This document shows positions 7,171-13,732 of a stretch of 14,495 nt of DNA, piece by piece (position 1 is the first letter of the stretch; each line of letters opens with the position of its first letter). Made by a program: the position numbers and the translations under genes. Source of the stretch: Alkalibacterium sp046484155. Its GTDB lineage: Bacteria; Bacillota; Bacilli; Lactobacillales; Carnobacteriaceae_A. A model generated the notes under the pieces. That model made no database searches. It was not told the DNA's origin and saw nothing but the letters and a program-made list of their open reading frames with translations. The stretch covers positions 1 through 14,495 of the forward strand of contig NZ_JAWOBT010000083.1 of NCBI RefSeq assembly GCF_046484155.1. Direction: 5' to 3'.

Positions 7171-8529
7171 TTAATATCTTCCGTATCCGACTAAACGTGG
7201 TCCCCAGTAATTGGTGTTGACGCTTGTATAAGCAACACCGGTACTTGTTTGGGCACCGACAAATTGTCCGTTACCCACATAGATCCCCACGTGACTCACA
7301 CGTGATCCATTTTCAGAGAAGAACACTAAATCTCCTGCACGCGGATTTGACACTTTTTGTGAAGAGGCATATTGTCCAGCCGCAGAACGTGGAAGACTAA
7401 CCCCGGCCTGTCCGAAGACATAGCTTGTAAAACCGGAACAGTCAAACGCGGATGTGGTTGATCCACCATAAAGATAAGGTGTGCCTAAAACGCTAGTCGC
7501 ATAAGTGCTGATTTGTCCCCATGTCACACCCGTACTTGTCGGAGCTGCAGCTGGCGTTGGCGCTGGTGCAGCTGTAGGTTTAGTTGTTTCTTGTGAAGAT
7601 TGTTCGGATGCATTGGCCGATACCGTCTCTTGATCACTGCTGTTTGAAGCAGCAGCGACTGTTTCAGATGACGAAACAGATACTTCTGCTTCTGCTGCTG
7701 AATCTGTTCTTTCTTCCTCAGCACGCGCTGCTTCAGCACGATTTCTCTCTTGTGCTTCACGAGCTGCTTGCGAGGCTTCTTCTCTGGCGTCAACTAATTC
7801 GACAACAGCCTTTTCTGCTTCTGCTTTCTCAGCTAAGAAACGCTGGCGTTCCCCTTCAGCTGTCGCTCTCTCTGAAGCAAGTTGAGCGACCAACACTTCT
7901 TTTTCCAAAGACTGCTGTTCCAGTTCTTCTGAAATACCTTCAAGTTCTGCAGCCAGTGCATTTTGTTGTACGATCGTTTGTTCTGTCTGCTTTCCTTTTT
8001 CAATGATAGCTTCCTGGTCCCTCACCTGAGCTTCAACCAGTTTACGGTTGGAGCCAACAAGATTAGAAACGACGTCGATGCGACCTAAAATATCACTTAA
8101 TGACTCTGCATCGATAATAAAGTCAATGTAATTAGCTGTTTGACCATCCACTTGAATTTTTCTTGCCTGTTTCTCAAGTTGTTCAGTGCGTTTTTCAATA
8201 ATCACTTCCAGCTCGATAATTTCTTCCTGCAAGTCTTTCATTTCTTTGTGAGCTTTTTCCAGACGCTCGACAACTTCTGCGATGCGGTCTTCATTCGCCG
8301 TAATCGCAGAAGTGATGGCCGTAAGTTCTTCTTCAGTATTTTGAGATTCAGCTTGTATCGATTGAATGGTGCCTTCCAGATTATGTACCTTGTTTTCATT
8401 TTCTTCTATTTTATTTAAGTTTTCCTGAATAGCATTATCATACTCATTCGCTAGTACATCGGGTGAAAGAGCAAGTGCGCTTAATAATAAGGTGCCTGTT
8501 AATGTGGCTATGATGATATTCTTTTTCAA
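7171..8529 (-). CDS. Secreted coiled-coil NlpC/P60 peptidoglycan hydrolase
   Basis: 452 residues. Residues 1-27 are a Sec signal peptide, with cleavage likely after VLA. Residues about 30-270 are Glu/Gln/Lys-rich heptads forming a long coiled coil. Residues about 270-335 are an Ala/Ser/Thr/Glu then Pro/Ala-rich linker. The C-terminal ~115 residues are an NlpC/P60 domain with catalytic Cys364 (AFDCSGFTSYVFG) and His413 (SRVSHVGIYVGN). The layout matches CwlO, SagA and PcsB-like wall hydrolases, which cleave stem peptides during growth and division and whose coiled coil contacts FtsEX in studied cases. The usual third catalytic His is absent: Gly425, with Gln427 nearby. The start is TTG 8529, with GGAGGG 8 nt upstream. 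The gene is monocistronic. A WalR-like box upstream fits the known control of such genes. Confidence 0.92.
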   Translation of the reverse strand: MKKNIIIATLTGTLLLSALALSPDVLANEYDNAIQENLNKIEENENKVHNLEGTIQSIQAESQNTEEELTAITSAITANEDRIAEVVERLEKAHKEMKDLQEEIIELEVIIEKRTEQLEKQARKIQVDGQTANYIDFIIDAESLSDILGRIDVVSNLVGSNRKLVEAQVRDQEAIIEKGKQTEQTIVQQNALAAELEGISEELEQQSLEKEVLVAQLASERATAEGERQRFLAEKAEAEKAVVELVDAREEASQAAREAQERNRAEAARAEEERTDSAAEAEVSVSSSETVAAASNSSDQETVSANASEQSSQETTKPTAAPAPTPAAAPTSTGVTWGQISTYATSVLGTPYLYGGSTTSAFDCSGFTSYVFGQAGVSLPRSAAGQYASSQKVSNPRAGDLVFFSENGSRVSHVGIYVGNGQFVGAQTSTGVAYTSVNTNYWGPRLVGYGRY

Positions 8530-8552
8530 AGGTTATTCCCTCCATTAAGTGA

Positions 8553-8569
8553 TTGATCGAATCGATCAA
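8553..8569. repeat. 17-bp perfect palindrome in the hydrolase leader
   Basis: TTGATCGA-A-TCGATCAA, two perfect 8-nt arms around one base, 23 nt upstream of the TTG start and just above its ribosome site. It could be an operator or a leader RNA hairpin. No protein binding it is identified. Confidence 0.6.
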
Positions 8570-8577
8570 AAGTATAT

Positions 8578-8618
8578 ATCCTGTTTAAAAGTTAGCATGT
8601 TCTCTAACCTAACAGGAT
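8578..8618. repeat. Nested inverted repeat in the hydrolase leader
   Basis: Outer arms ATCCTGTT (8578-8585) and AACAGGAT (8611-8618) enclose inner arms GTTAG (8591-8595) and CTAAC (8604-8608). If transcription starts just below the TATACT at 8626-8621, this sits at the very 5' end of the mRNA and would fold into a two-part hairpin that could stabilise or regulate it. There is no T run, so it is not a terminator. Confidence 0.55.
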
Positions 8619-8620
8619 AA

Positions 8621-8664
8621 AGTATACCACTTATAAATAATAAGATGGTTTCAATAAGGTTACA
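8621..8664 (-). promoter_or_regulatory. Hydrolase promoter region with WalR-like box
   Basis: On the minus strand a -10-like TATACT (8626-8621) has no good -35. Instead TGTAAC-CTTAT-TGAAAC (8664-8648) lies 22-38 nt above it. The known WalR (VicR) consensus is TGTWAH, five bases, TGTWAH; the first half matches fully and the second has one mismatch. WalR controls cell-wall hydrolases of this type in Bacillus, staphylococci and streptococci, so the match is plausible in context. A second TATACT occurs at 8576-8571. Confidence 0.5.
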
Positions 8665-8674
8665 CTTATGTTTC

Positions 8675-8695
8675 ACTTGTGCATCTCTCACAAGT
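8675..8695. repeat. Inverted repeat between the divergent hydrolase and trhO genes
   Basis: ACTTGTG (8675-8681) and CACAAGT (8689-8695) are perfect 7-nt arms with a 7-nt spacer, a form typical of a dimeric regulator's operator. It lies just upstream of the trhO -35 element and above the WalR-like box of the hydrolase. The regulator is unknown. Confidence 0.4.
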
Positions 8696-8712
8696 CAGAG
8701 GGTGCCGATTAC

Positions 8713-8755
8713 TTGCAATTTAGCCCGTCAACAACTATAATTTCTAGTGACTAGA
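8713..8755 (+). promoter_or_regulatory. trhO promoter with palindrome at the start site
   Basis: TTGCAA (8713-8718) and TATAAT (8736-8741) are spaced by 17 nt, a strong vegetative promoter. Immediately after the -10 lies the 13-bp palindrome TCTAGT-G-ACTAGA (8743-8755), covering the expected transcription start, where a bound repressor would block initiation. The promoter call is good; the operator is inference. Confidence 0.75.
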
Positions 8756-8799
8756 CTTATTGTTAAAGAGTTTTTAATTGTATCCAAGGAGGAAGAGCG

Positions 8800-9765
8800 A
8801 TGAGTGATTACCGCGTACTACTTTATTATAAATACGTAAAAATTGAAGACCCGGAAAGATTCAGAAATGAGCACATGAAATTATGTGAAGACATTGGTTT
8901 GAAAGGGCGTATTCTCGTTTCAGAAGAAGGTATAAATGGTACCTGTTCAGGAACTGTCGAACAAACCGATCGTTATATGGAAGCTGTCCGTTCAGACGAA
9001 CGTTTCAAAGATATCTTTTTCAAGATAGATGAAGCAGATCAACATGCCTTCAAAAAAATGCATGTCCGTTACCGACCGGAAATTGTTTCATTAAAATTGG
9101 GAGAAGAAAACCATGACGCCAGTGAGCTTACTGGCAAATTCCTAGATCCTGTCGAATGGAAAGAAGCTCTGGAAGATGAAAACACGGTTGTCCTGGATGC
9201 GCGTAACGATTATGAATACGACTTAGGTCATTTCAGAGGCGCTATCCGACCTGACATCCGTTCTTTCAGAGATCTACCTGACTGGATCAAAGAAAACAAA
9301 GAAAAATTCATGGATAAACGCGTCTTGGCTTATTGTACGGGCGGTATCCGCTGCGAAAAACTTACAGGCTGGTTAATGAAAGAAGGCTTTGAAGATGTGG
9401 GACAACTGCATGGTGGTGTTCATCACTATGGCACCGATCCTGAGACGCAAGGTGAGAAATGGGACGGCAAAATGTATGTGTTCGATGAGCGTATCAGTGT
9501 CGATATAAACAAAGTCGATAAAAACGTTATAGCAAAAGATTGGTATGACGGTGAACCGTGTGAACGTTACGTAAACTGTGCCAATCCTGAATGTAACCGT
9601 CAGTTTATTACTTCCGAAGAGAATGAACACAAATATTTAAGAGGCTGTTCTCATGAGTGCCGCGTTCATCCCCAGAACCGTTATGTCAAAGAACACAACC
9701 TAAGCAGAGAAGACGTTGAAAAACGCCTGGAAGCAATCGGTGAGACACTTCCTGAGACTGCGTAA
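8800..9765 (+). CDS. trhO: tRNA uridine(34) hydroxylase TrhO, rhodanese family
   Basis: 321 residues. The N-terminal domain (1 to about 110) starts YRVLLYYKYVKIEDPERF and is specific to the UPF0176/YceA group. The central rhodanese domain has LDARNDYEYDLGHFRGA and the active loop YCTGGIRCEK, with catalytic Cys179. The C-terminal part has four Cys (260, 265, 283, 287) in a zinc-finger-like arrangement. TrhO performs oxygen-dependent hydroxylation of uridine 34 to 5-hydroxyuridine in tRNA anticodons, the first step to the wobble modifications mo5U/cmo5U. The Bacillus counterpart is YbfQ. ATG 8800 follows GGAGGAAG. It has its own promoter and a hairpin downstream, so it seems monocistronic. Confidence 0.93.
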   Translation: MSDYRVLLYYKYVKIEDPERFRNEHMKLCEDIGLKGRILVSEEGINGTCSGTVEQTDRYMEAVRSDERFKDIFFKIDEADQHAFKKMHVRYRPEIVSLKLGEENHDASELTGKFLDPVEWKEALEDENTVVLDARNDYEYDLGHFRGAIRPDIRSFRDLPDWIKENKEKFMDKRVLAYCTGGIRCEKLTGWLMKEGFEDVGQLHGGVHHYGTDPETQGEKWDGKMYVFDERISVDINKVDKNVIAKDWYDGEPCERYVNCANPECNRQFITSEENEHKYLRGCSHECRVHPQNRYVKEHNLSREDVEKRLEAIGETLPETA

Positions 9766-9774
9766 CACTTACCT

Positions 9775-9806
9775 CCTCTGCGAACGGCTGATCGCAGAGG
9801 GCCCTT
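9775..9806 (+). terminator. Probable terminator after trhO
   Basis: A 9-bp perfect GC-rich stem, CCTCTGCGA (9775-9783) and TCGCAGAGG (9792-9800), with an 8-nt loop. It begins 10 nt after the trhO stop. The following sequence is CT-rich rather than a true T run, so termination may be only partial and some readthrough into pbp2A is possible. Confidence 0.55.
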
Positions 9807-9894
9807 CTATTCCTATAGTGACTTAACAATTTCGTCACAATACCAAAATAGTCATAAGAATGCCTTACCTTTCATTTTATTTTTATCTCGATTT

Positions 9895-9903
9895 TGCTAT
9901 AAT
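9895..9903 (+). promoter_or_regulatory. pbp2A promoter, extended -10
   Basis: TGC-TATAAT is an extended -10 element with perfect hexamer. No good -35 stands 16-18 nt upstream (an AT-rich tract is there), which suits an extended -10 promoter. The start codon is 42 nt downstream. Confidence 0.7.
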
Positions 9904-9945
9904 ATACCAAGTCATATCACTATATACACAAATGAGGAGATTATA

Positions 9946-12462
9946 ATGAAACGATCTGAAAATGAAGAACACGAACAGTCGGAAGAAATCCAAGACACCG
10001 AACAATCATCCCTTTTTCGATCCGTTATCTATTACTTCGATATCTTTTACCGTGTAGCTAAAGCTTTAATTATTTTAGTCGTTATTGTGTTACTTATTGC
10101 CGGGTCACTCGGTGCAGGTACAGCAGTCGGTTATTTTGCCTCACTCGTTCATGGTTCAGAAATTCCTGACCGCGAAGAAATGATGGGTCAAATCAATGAT
10201 TACACTCGAAAATCAAGTATGTACTACGCTGACGGCACGCTCATCAGTGACGTCCGTTCGGATTTACTGCGTTCCCCAATACCGCTCGACGACGTCTCGG
10301 AACTGCTGATCAATGCTGTGATTTCTACAGAAGATGAGTACTTCTTCGATCATGAAGGTGTCGTTCCCAAAGCTGTGGCTCGCGCCTTAGTCCAAGAGCT
10401 TTCTGAAGCGGGCAACACCACTGGCGGTTCTACCATCACCCAACAATTGATCAAGCAGCAGATTTTAACCCCTGAGGTCACACATGAGCGTAAGGCAAAT
10501 GAGATCCTGCTTGCTTATCATTTAGAGAACGAAACAGATAAAGACGAGATCATAGAAGCCTATTTAAACGTCTCACCTTTCGGACGTAACAATAGAGGTC
10601 AAAACATTGCCGGTGTTGAAGAAGCCGCACAAGGCATCTTTGGTGTCCCGGCAAGTGACGTGTCGCTTCCACAAGCTGCATTCATAGCCGGACTGCCTCA
10701 ACGTCCAATCGTTTTTAGTCCGTATACACAATACGGTGAAATCAAAGAGAACCATGACTTAAGCTTGGGGCGTCAAAGCGAGGTGCTCTTTCGAATGTAC
10801 CGTGAAGGACACATCACTCAAGCTGAATACGAGGAAGCACGCGCGTATGATATTACCCAGGACTTTGTCGATCAGGAAGATTTGGAAAACGGTGATGACT
10901 CCTATCTCTATGACGTAGCTTATCTAGAAGCCAAAGATCTGCTTGTTCAGAAATTCATGGCTGATGACGAAATAACAGATGAAATGCTGGAAGAGAATCC
11001 GGAATTATACACAGAATATTATGAACGTGCTGATGTTGCGATAAGAAATCAGGGGTATGACATCTACACCACAATAAACAAAGATATCCATGATGCACTG
11101 GAGCGCGTGACTGCCGAGTATAAAGATCAGTTAGGTCAGGAGCGGTCTTTTACGTATAAAGACAGTGAAGGTGCAACACAGACGGCGACCAGGTCTGTCA
11201 ATACAGGCGGCGCGATGATCGATAACCAGACCGGACGTATCCTTGGTTTTATCGGTGGACGTGATTACAATGAATCACAATTCAACGTAGCCTTTGATGG
11301 TAACAGACAACCTGGTTCGGTCATTAAACCCTTGGCTGTTTATGGACCGGCGCTTGATCAGAATTTGATCACACCTGCAACGATCATTCCAGACACCCCC
11401 TACGCTGTGCCTAACTGGGATTCAAGCGTAGGTGGTTATGTCGATCATCCTATTTCGAATGCGACAGGAACCACTAACGAGTGGATGACAGCCCGACACG
11501 CGATAACAATTTCTCAAAACATTCCAGCTTCCAAAATTTGGATGGACTTGAAAGAACAGTATGACCCTGGCGCTTACGTCAGACGGTTAGGATTAGGACC
11601 GGAAGATATCCTGGATTCTGAATTTGATAATCCCTCTTTCGCCCTGGGCGGACTATCAACAGGTCCTGCACCAGTTGATTTGATAAGTGCCTTCTCAACC
11701 ATGGGCAATGATGGCGTTCACATGGATCCTTATGTTATTGAACGGATCGAAGACGGTAGAGGCGGAATCGTCTATGAACATGAACTAGAAGAAACCCGTG
11801 TTTGGGGAGCAGATTCAAATTATCTGTTAGTAGATATGATGAGAGGTGTCCACACAGAGGGTACTGCTCGTGGAACCATGGACAATTTACCCTTTGAAGC
11901 GGACTGGATATCTAAAACCGGTACGACTCAAGACCGTACAGATATATGGTATCTTGCAAGCACTCCCCGTATCACCTTTGGTACGTGGATCGGCTACGGT
12001 ACCAGTAAATTAAGTTTAGGTAACGACTTTGGCATTCATCCGAGCCGCCGTAACCGTAATTTCTGGGCAGAATTAATGAGTGCTGTATACGAAGTGGATC
12101 CTGACATCTTTGGCGCTAACGAAGAGTTTCCTGTGCCTCAGGGTGTGACGACTGAATCAGTCATTCAAAACACCGGCATGAAAGCCGGGGCAGTCAAAAT
12201 GCCAAGTGGCAGAACCATTAATTACTCTGGTCCAACGCATACGGAACTCTTTAAAGTAGACAGCGTCCCTGGAACAACCGTTTATGACTTTGCCATCGGA
12301 GCGACTGATTCAGAGTTGGCAAACTTCTGGTCTGGTCGCGGTTCTTCAAGCAAACCTGCCGAACCTGAAGAAGACGATTCGGAAGCAGAATCAGAGCCTG
12401 AAGAAGAGCCTGAATCTGACGAAGAGTCTAACAATGGTAATGGAGACGATGATGACGACTAA
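9946..12462 (+). CDS. pbp2A: Class A penicillin-binding protein 2A
   Basis: 838 residues. An acidic cytoplasmic tail is followed by one membrane anchor (about 40-66). The glycosyltransferase (GT51) domain has catalytic Glu129 in EDEYFFDHEG, then GGSTITQQL (160-168) and ERKANEI. The transpeptidase domain has SVIK with nucleophile Ser458, SQN (523-525) and KTGT (657-660). The stretch SPFGRNNRGQNIAGVEEAAQ and nearby PQAAFIAGLPQRPI are the hallmark of the streptococcal PBP2a branch rather than PBP1A. The enzyme polymerises glycan chains and cross-links stem peptides outside the membrane. It is longer than usual because of an acidic C-terminal tail: 20 of the last 35 residues are Asp or Glu and none is basic. 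ATG 9946 follows GAGGAG. Confidence 0.95.
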   Translation: MKRSENEEHEQSEEIQDTEQSSLFRSVIYYFDIFYRVAKALIILVVIVLLIAGSLGAGTAVGYFASLVHGSEIPDREEMMGQINDYTRKSSMYYADGTLISDVRSDLLRSPIPLDDVSELLINAVISTEDEYFFDHEGVVPKAVARALVQELSEAGNTTGGSTITQQLIKQQILTPEVTHERKANEILLAYHLENETDKDEIIEAYLNVSPFGRNNRGQNIAGVEEAAQGIFGVPASDVSLPQAAFIAGLPQRPIVFSPYTQYGEIKENHDLSLGRQSEVLFRMYREGHITQAEYEEARAYDITQDFVDQEDLENGDDSYLYDVAYLEAKDLLVQKFMADDEITDEMLEENPELYTEYYERADVAIRNQGYDIYTTINKDIHDALERVTAEYKDQLGQERSFTYKDSEGATQTATRSVNTGGAMIDNQTGRILGFIGGRDYNESQFNVAFDGNRQPGSVIKPLAVYGPALDQNLITPATIIPDTPYAVPNWDSSVGGYVDHPISNATGTTNEWMTARHAITISQNIPASKIWMDLKEQYDPGAYVRRLGLGPEDILDSEFDNPSFALGGLSTGPAPVDLISAFSTMGNDGVHMDPYVIERIEDGRGGIVYEHELEETRVWGADSNYLLVDMMRGVHTEGTARGTMDNLPFEADWISKTGTTQDRTDIWYLASTPRITFGTWIGYGTSKLSLGNDFGIHPSRRNRNFWAELMSAVYEVDPDIFGANEEFPVPQGVTTESVIQNTGMKAGAVKMPSGRTINYSGPTHTELFKVDSVPGTTVYDFAIGATDSELANFWSGRGSSSKPAEPEEDDSEAESEPEEEPESDEESNNGNGDDDDD

Positions 12463-12471
12463 ACGTTGAAA

Positions 12472-12520
12472 GAATAGAAAAACGGCCCTTATCTCAGTGA
12501 TAAGGGCCGTTTTTCTATTC
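12472..12520. terminator. Shared bidirectional terminator of pbp2A and ccpA
   Basis: Two perfect 22-nt arms (12472-12493 and 12499-12520) around a 5-nt loop. The core is ACGGCCCTTATC with its complement, flanked by A5 on the left and T5 on the right. It sits 9 nt after the pbp2A stop and 6 nt below the ccpA stop, so it ends both convergent transcripts. Confidence 0.96.
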
Positions 12521-12526
12521 GCTTTT

Positions 12527-13528
12527 TTATTTGGTCGTGCCTTTTGATCTGATTCTGTATGGTAGCGTAATTGTTTTTTCATCAATTTCTTCTTTGTTCA
12601 TTAACTTAGTCAGTAGACGCATCGCTACCGCACCAATATCATACAAAGGCTGCTCTATCGTTGTTAACTTTGGACGTGACATGGCCGTCAGTTTAGAGTT
12701 GTTCGAGGTAATGATTTCAAACTCTTCCGGTACTGACACACCACGGTCTAATGCAGCATTTAATACCCCTAAAGCTAATTCATCATCCGCAACCACTGTA
12801 GCCGTTGCTCCAGCTTCGACAAGCAGTTCGTAAACAACTTCTCCAACTTTATACGTATACTCTGATTGCAGAACCAAGTCTGCTTCATAAGGTAATGATG
12901 CTTTTTCTAAAGCTTTTTTGTAACCATTCAGTCGGTAAATTCCATTAATGGGTTCATCATGGCTTTCAGAAATGAAGCCGATTTTTTTATGACCGTTTTC
13001 GATCAGCATCGTGACTGCATCTTCTGTGGCTTTTTCATAATCGATGTTGACGCTTCCGACTTGTGCATCCGGATCGACCGTACCGGCTAAGACAACTGGT
13101 GTGCGTGAGCGAGAAAATTCGGCACGCAGTTCTTCTGTAATTTTGTTCCCCATGAAAATGACACCATCTACTTGTTTCGCTAACAGTGTATTCAGGACCT
13201 GCACTTCTTTTTCTTCATTTTTATCAGAATTTGCCAAGATGATATTATATTTGTACATGGTGGCGATATCATCGATCCCGCGTGCTAATGATGAAAAATA
13301 AAGATTCGTAACGTCTGGAATAATAACTCCGACCGTCGTCGTTTTTTTGCTTGCCAGTCCACGAGCGACAGCATTCGGACGATAATCTAAACGTTCAATA
13401 ACATCTAATACTTTCTTTCTTGTGGTTGGTTTAACATTCGGGTTCCCGTTTACAACACGGGAAACAGTCGCCATTGAGACGCCTGCTTCGCGTGCCACAT
13501 CATAAATTGTAATTGTTTGTTTATCCAT
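12527..13528 (-). CDS. ccpA: Catabolite control protein CcpA (LacI family)
   Basis: 333 residues, the normal length. The N-terminal helix-turn-helix (about 8-27, IYDVAREAGVSMATVSRVVN) and hinge helix (49-60, YRPNAVARGLAS) bind DNA. The rest is the periplasmic-binding-like core. The C-terminal QPLYDIGAVAMRLLTKLM block is the conserved CcpA signature in the region that contacts Ser-phosphorylated HPr, separating it from sugar-specific LacI relatives. CcpA with HPr-Ser-P binds cre sites to repress or activate carbon-use genes. ATG 13528 follows AAGGAG. The gene is divergent from pepQ, the classic arrangement in lactic acid bacteria, and converges on pbp2A. A cre site upstream suggests autoregulation. 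Confidence 0.97.
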   Translation of the reverse strand: MDKQTITIYDVAREAGVSMATVSRVVNGNPNVKPTTRKKVLDVIERLDYRPNAVARGLASKKTTTVGVIIPDVTNLYFSSLARGIDDIATMYKYNIILANSDKNEEKEVQVLNTLLAKQVDGVIFMGNKITEELRAEFSRSRTPVVLAGTVDPDAQVGSVNIDYEKATEDAVTMLIENGHKKIGFISESHDEPINGIYRLNGYKKALEKASLPYEADLVLQSEYTYKVGEVVYELLVEAGATATVVADDELALGVLNAALDRGVSVPEEFEIITSNNSKLTAMSRPKLTTIEQPLYDIGAVAMRLLTKLMNKEEIDEKTITLPYRIRSKGTTK

Positions 13529-13592
13529 TGTTTGACTCCTTTTAGAGTGTTTAGTTTTATTTGCGAGTATATTCTACCTTATACAGAATAAC

Positions 13593-13606
13593 AGATTACG
13601 CTTACA
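13593..13606 (-). promoter_or_regulatory. cre site between ccpA and pepQ
   Basis: The minus-strand sequence TGTAAGCGTAATCT fits the cre consensus TGWAARCGYTWNCW at 13 of 14 positions. It overlaps a possible ccpA -35 (TTGTAA, 13607-13602), which is followed after 18 nt by TATAAG (13583-13578). CcpA bound here would be expected to reduce its own transcription. For pepQ it lies about 45 nt above the likely -35, so the effect there is open. Confidence 0.75.
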
Positions 13607-13650
13607 ATTTCAATTGTTATCCTATATTTTCATGAAATTTTCTTATTCAT

Positions 13651-13679
13651 TTTCAGAAAAGGCTTTCTTTAACTATACT
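13651..13679 (+). promoter_or_regulatory. Probable pepQ promoter
   Basis: TATACT (13674-13679) is a good -10. The best -35 at 17-nt spacing is TTTCAG (13651-13656), which is poor. The leader to the pepQ ATG is about 47 nt. A weak -35 fits a promoter helped by an activator, but this is inference. Confidence 0.45.
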
Positions 13680-13732
13680 CCCCTCTTTTTTTCTGATAGA
13701 CTGAATGTAAATTCCTGAAAGAAGGTTTATTG

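Noticed and set aside
7584..8006. Plus-strand frame rich in Leu opposite the coiled-coil part of the hydrolase
   Set aside because: The Leu/Phe-rich composition is the complement of Gln/Glu/Lys-rich heptads; not a real gene.
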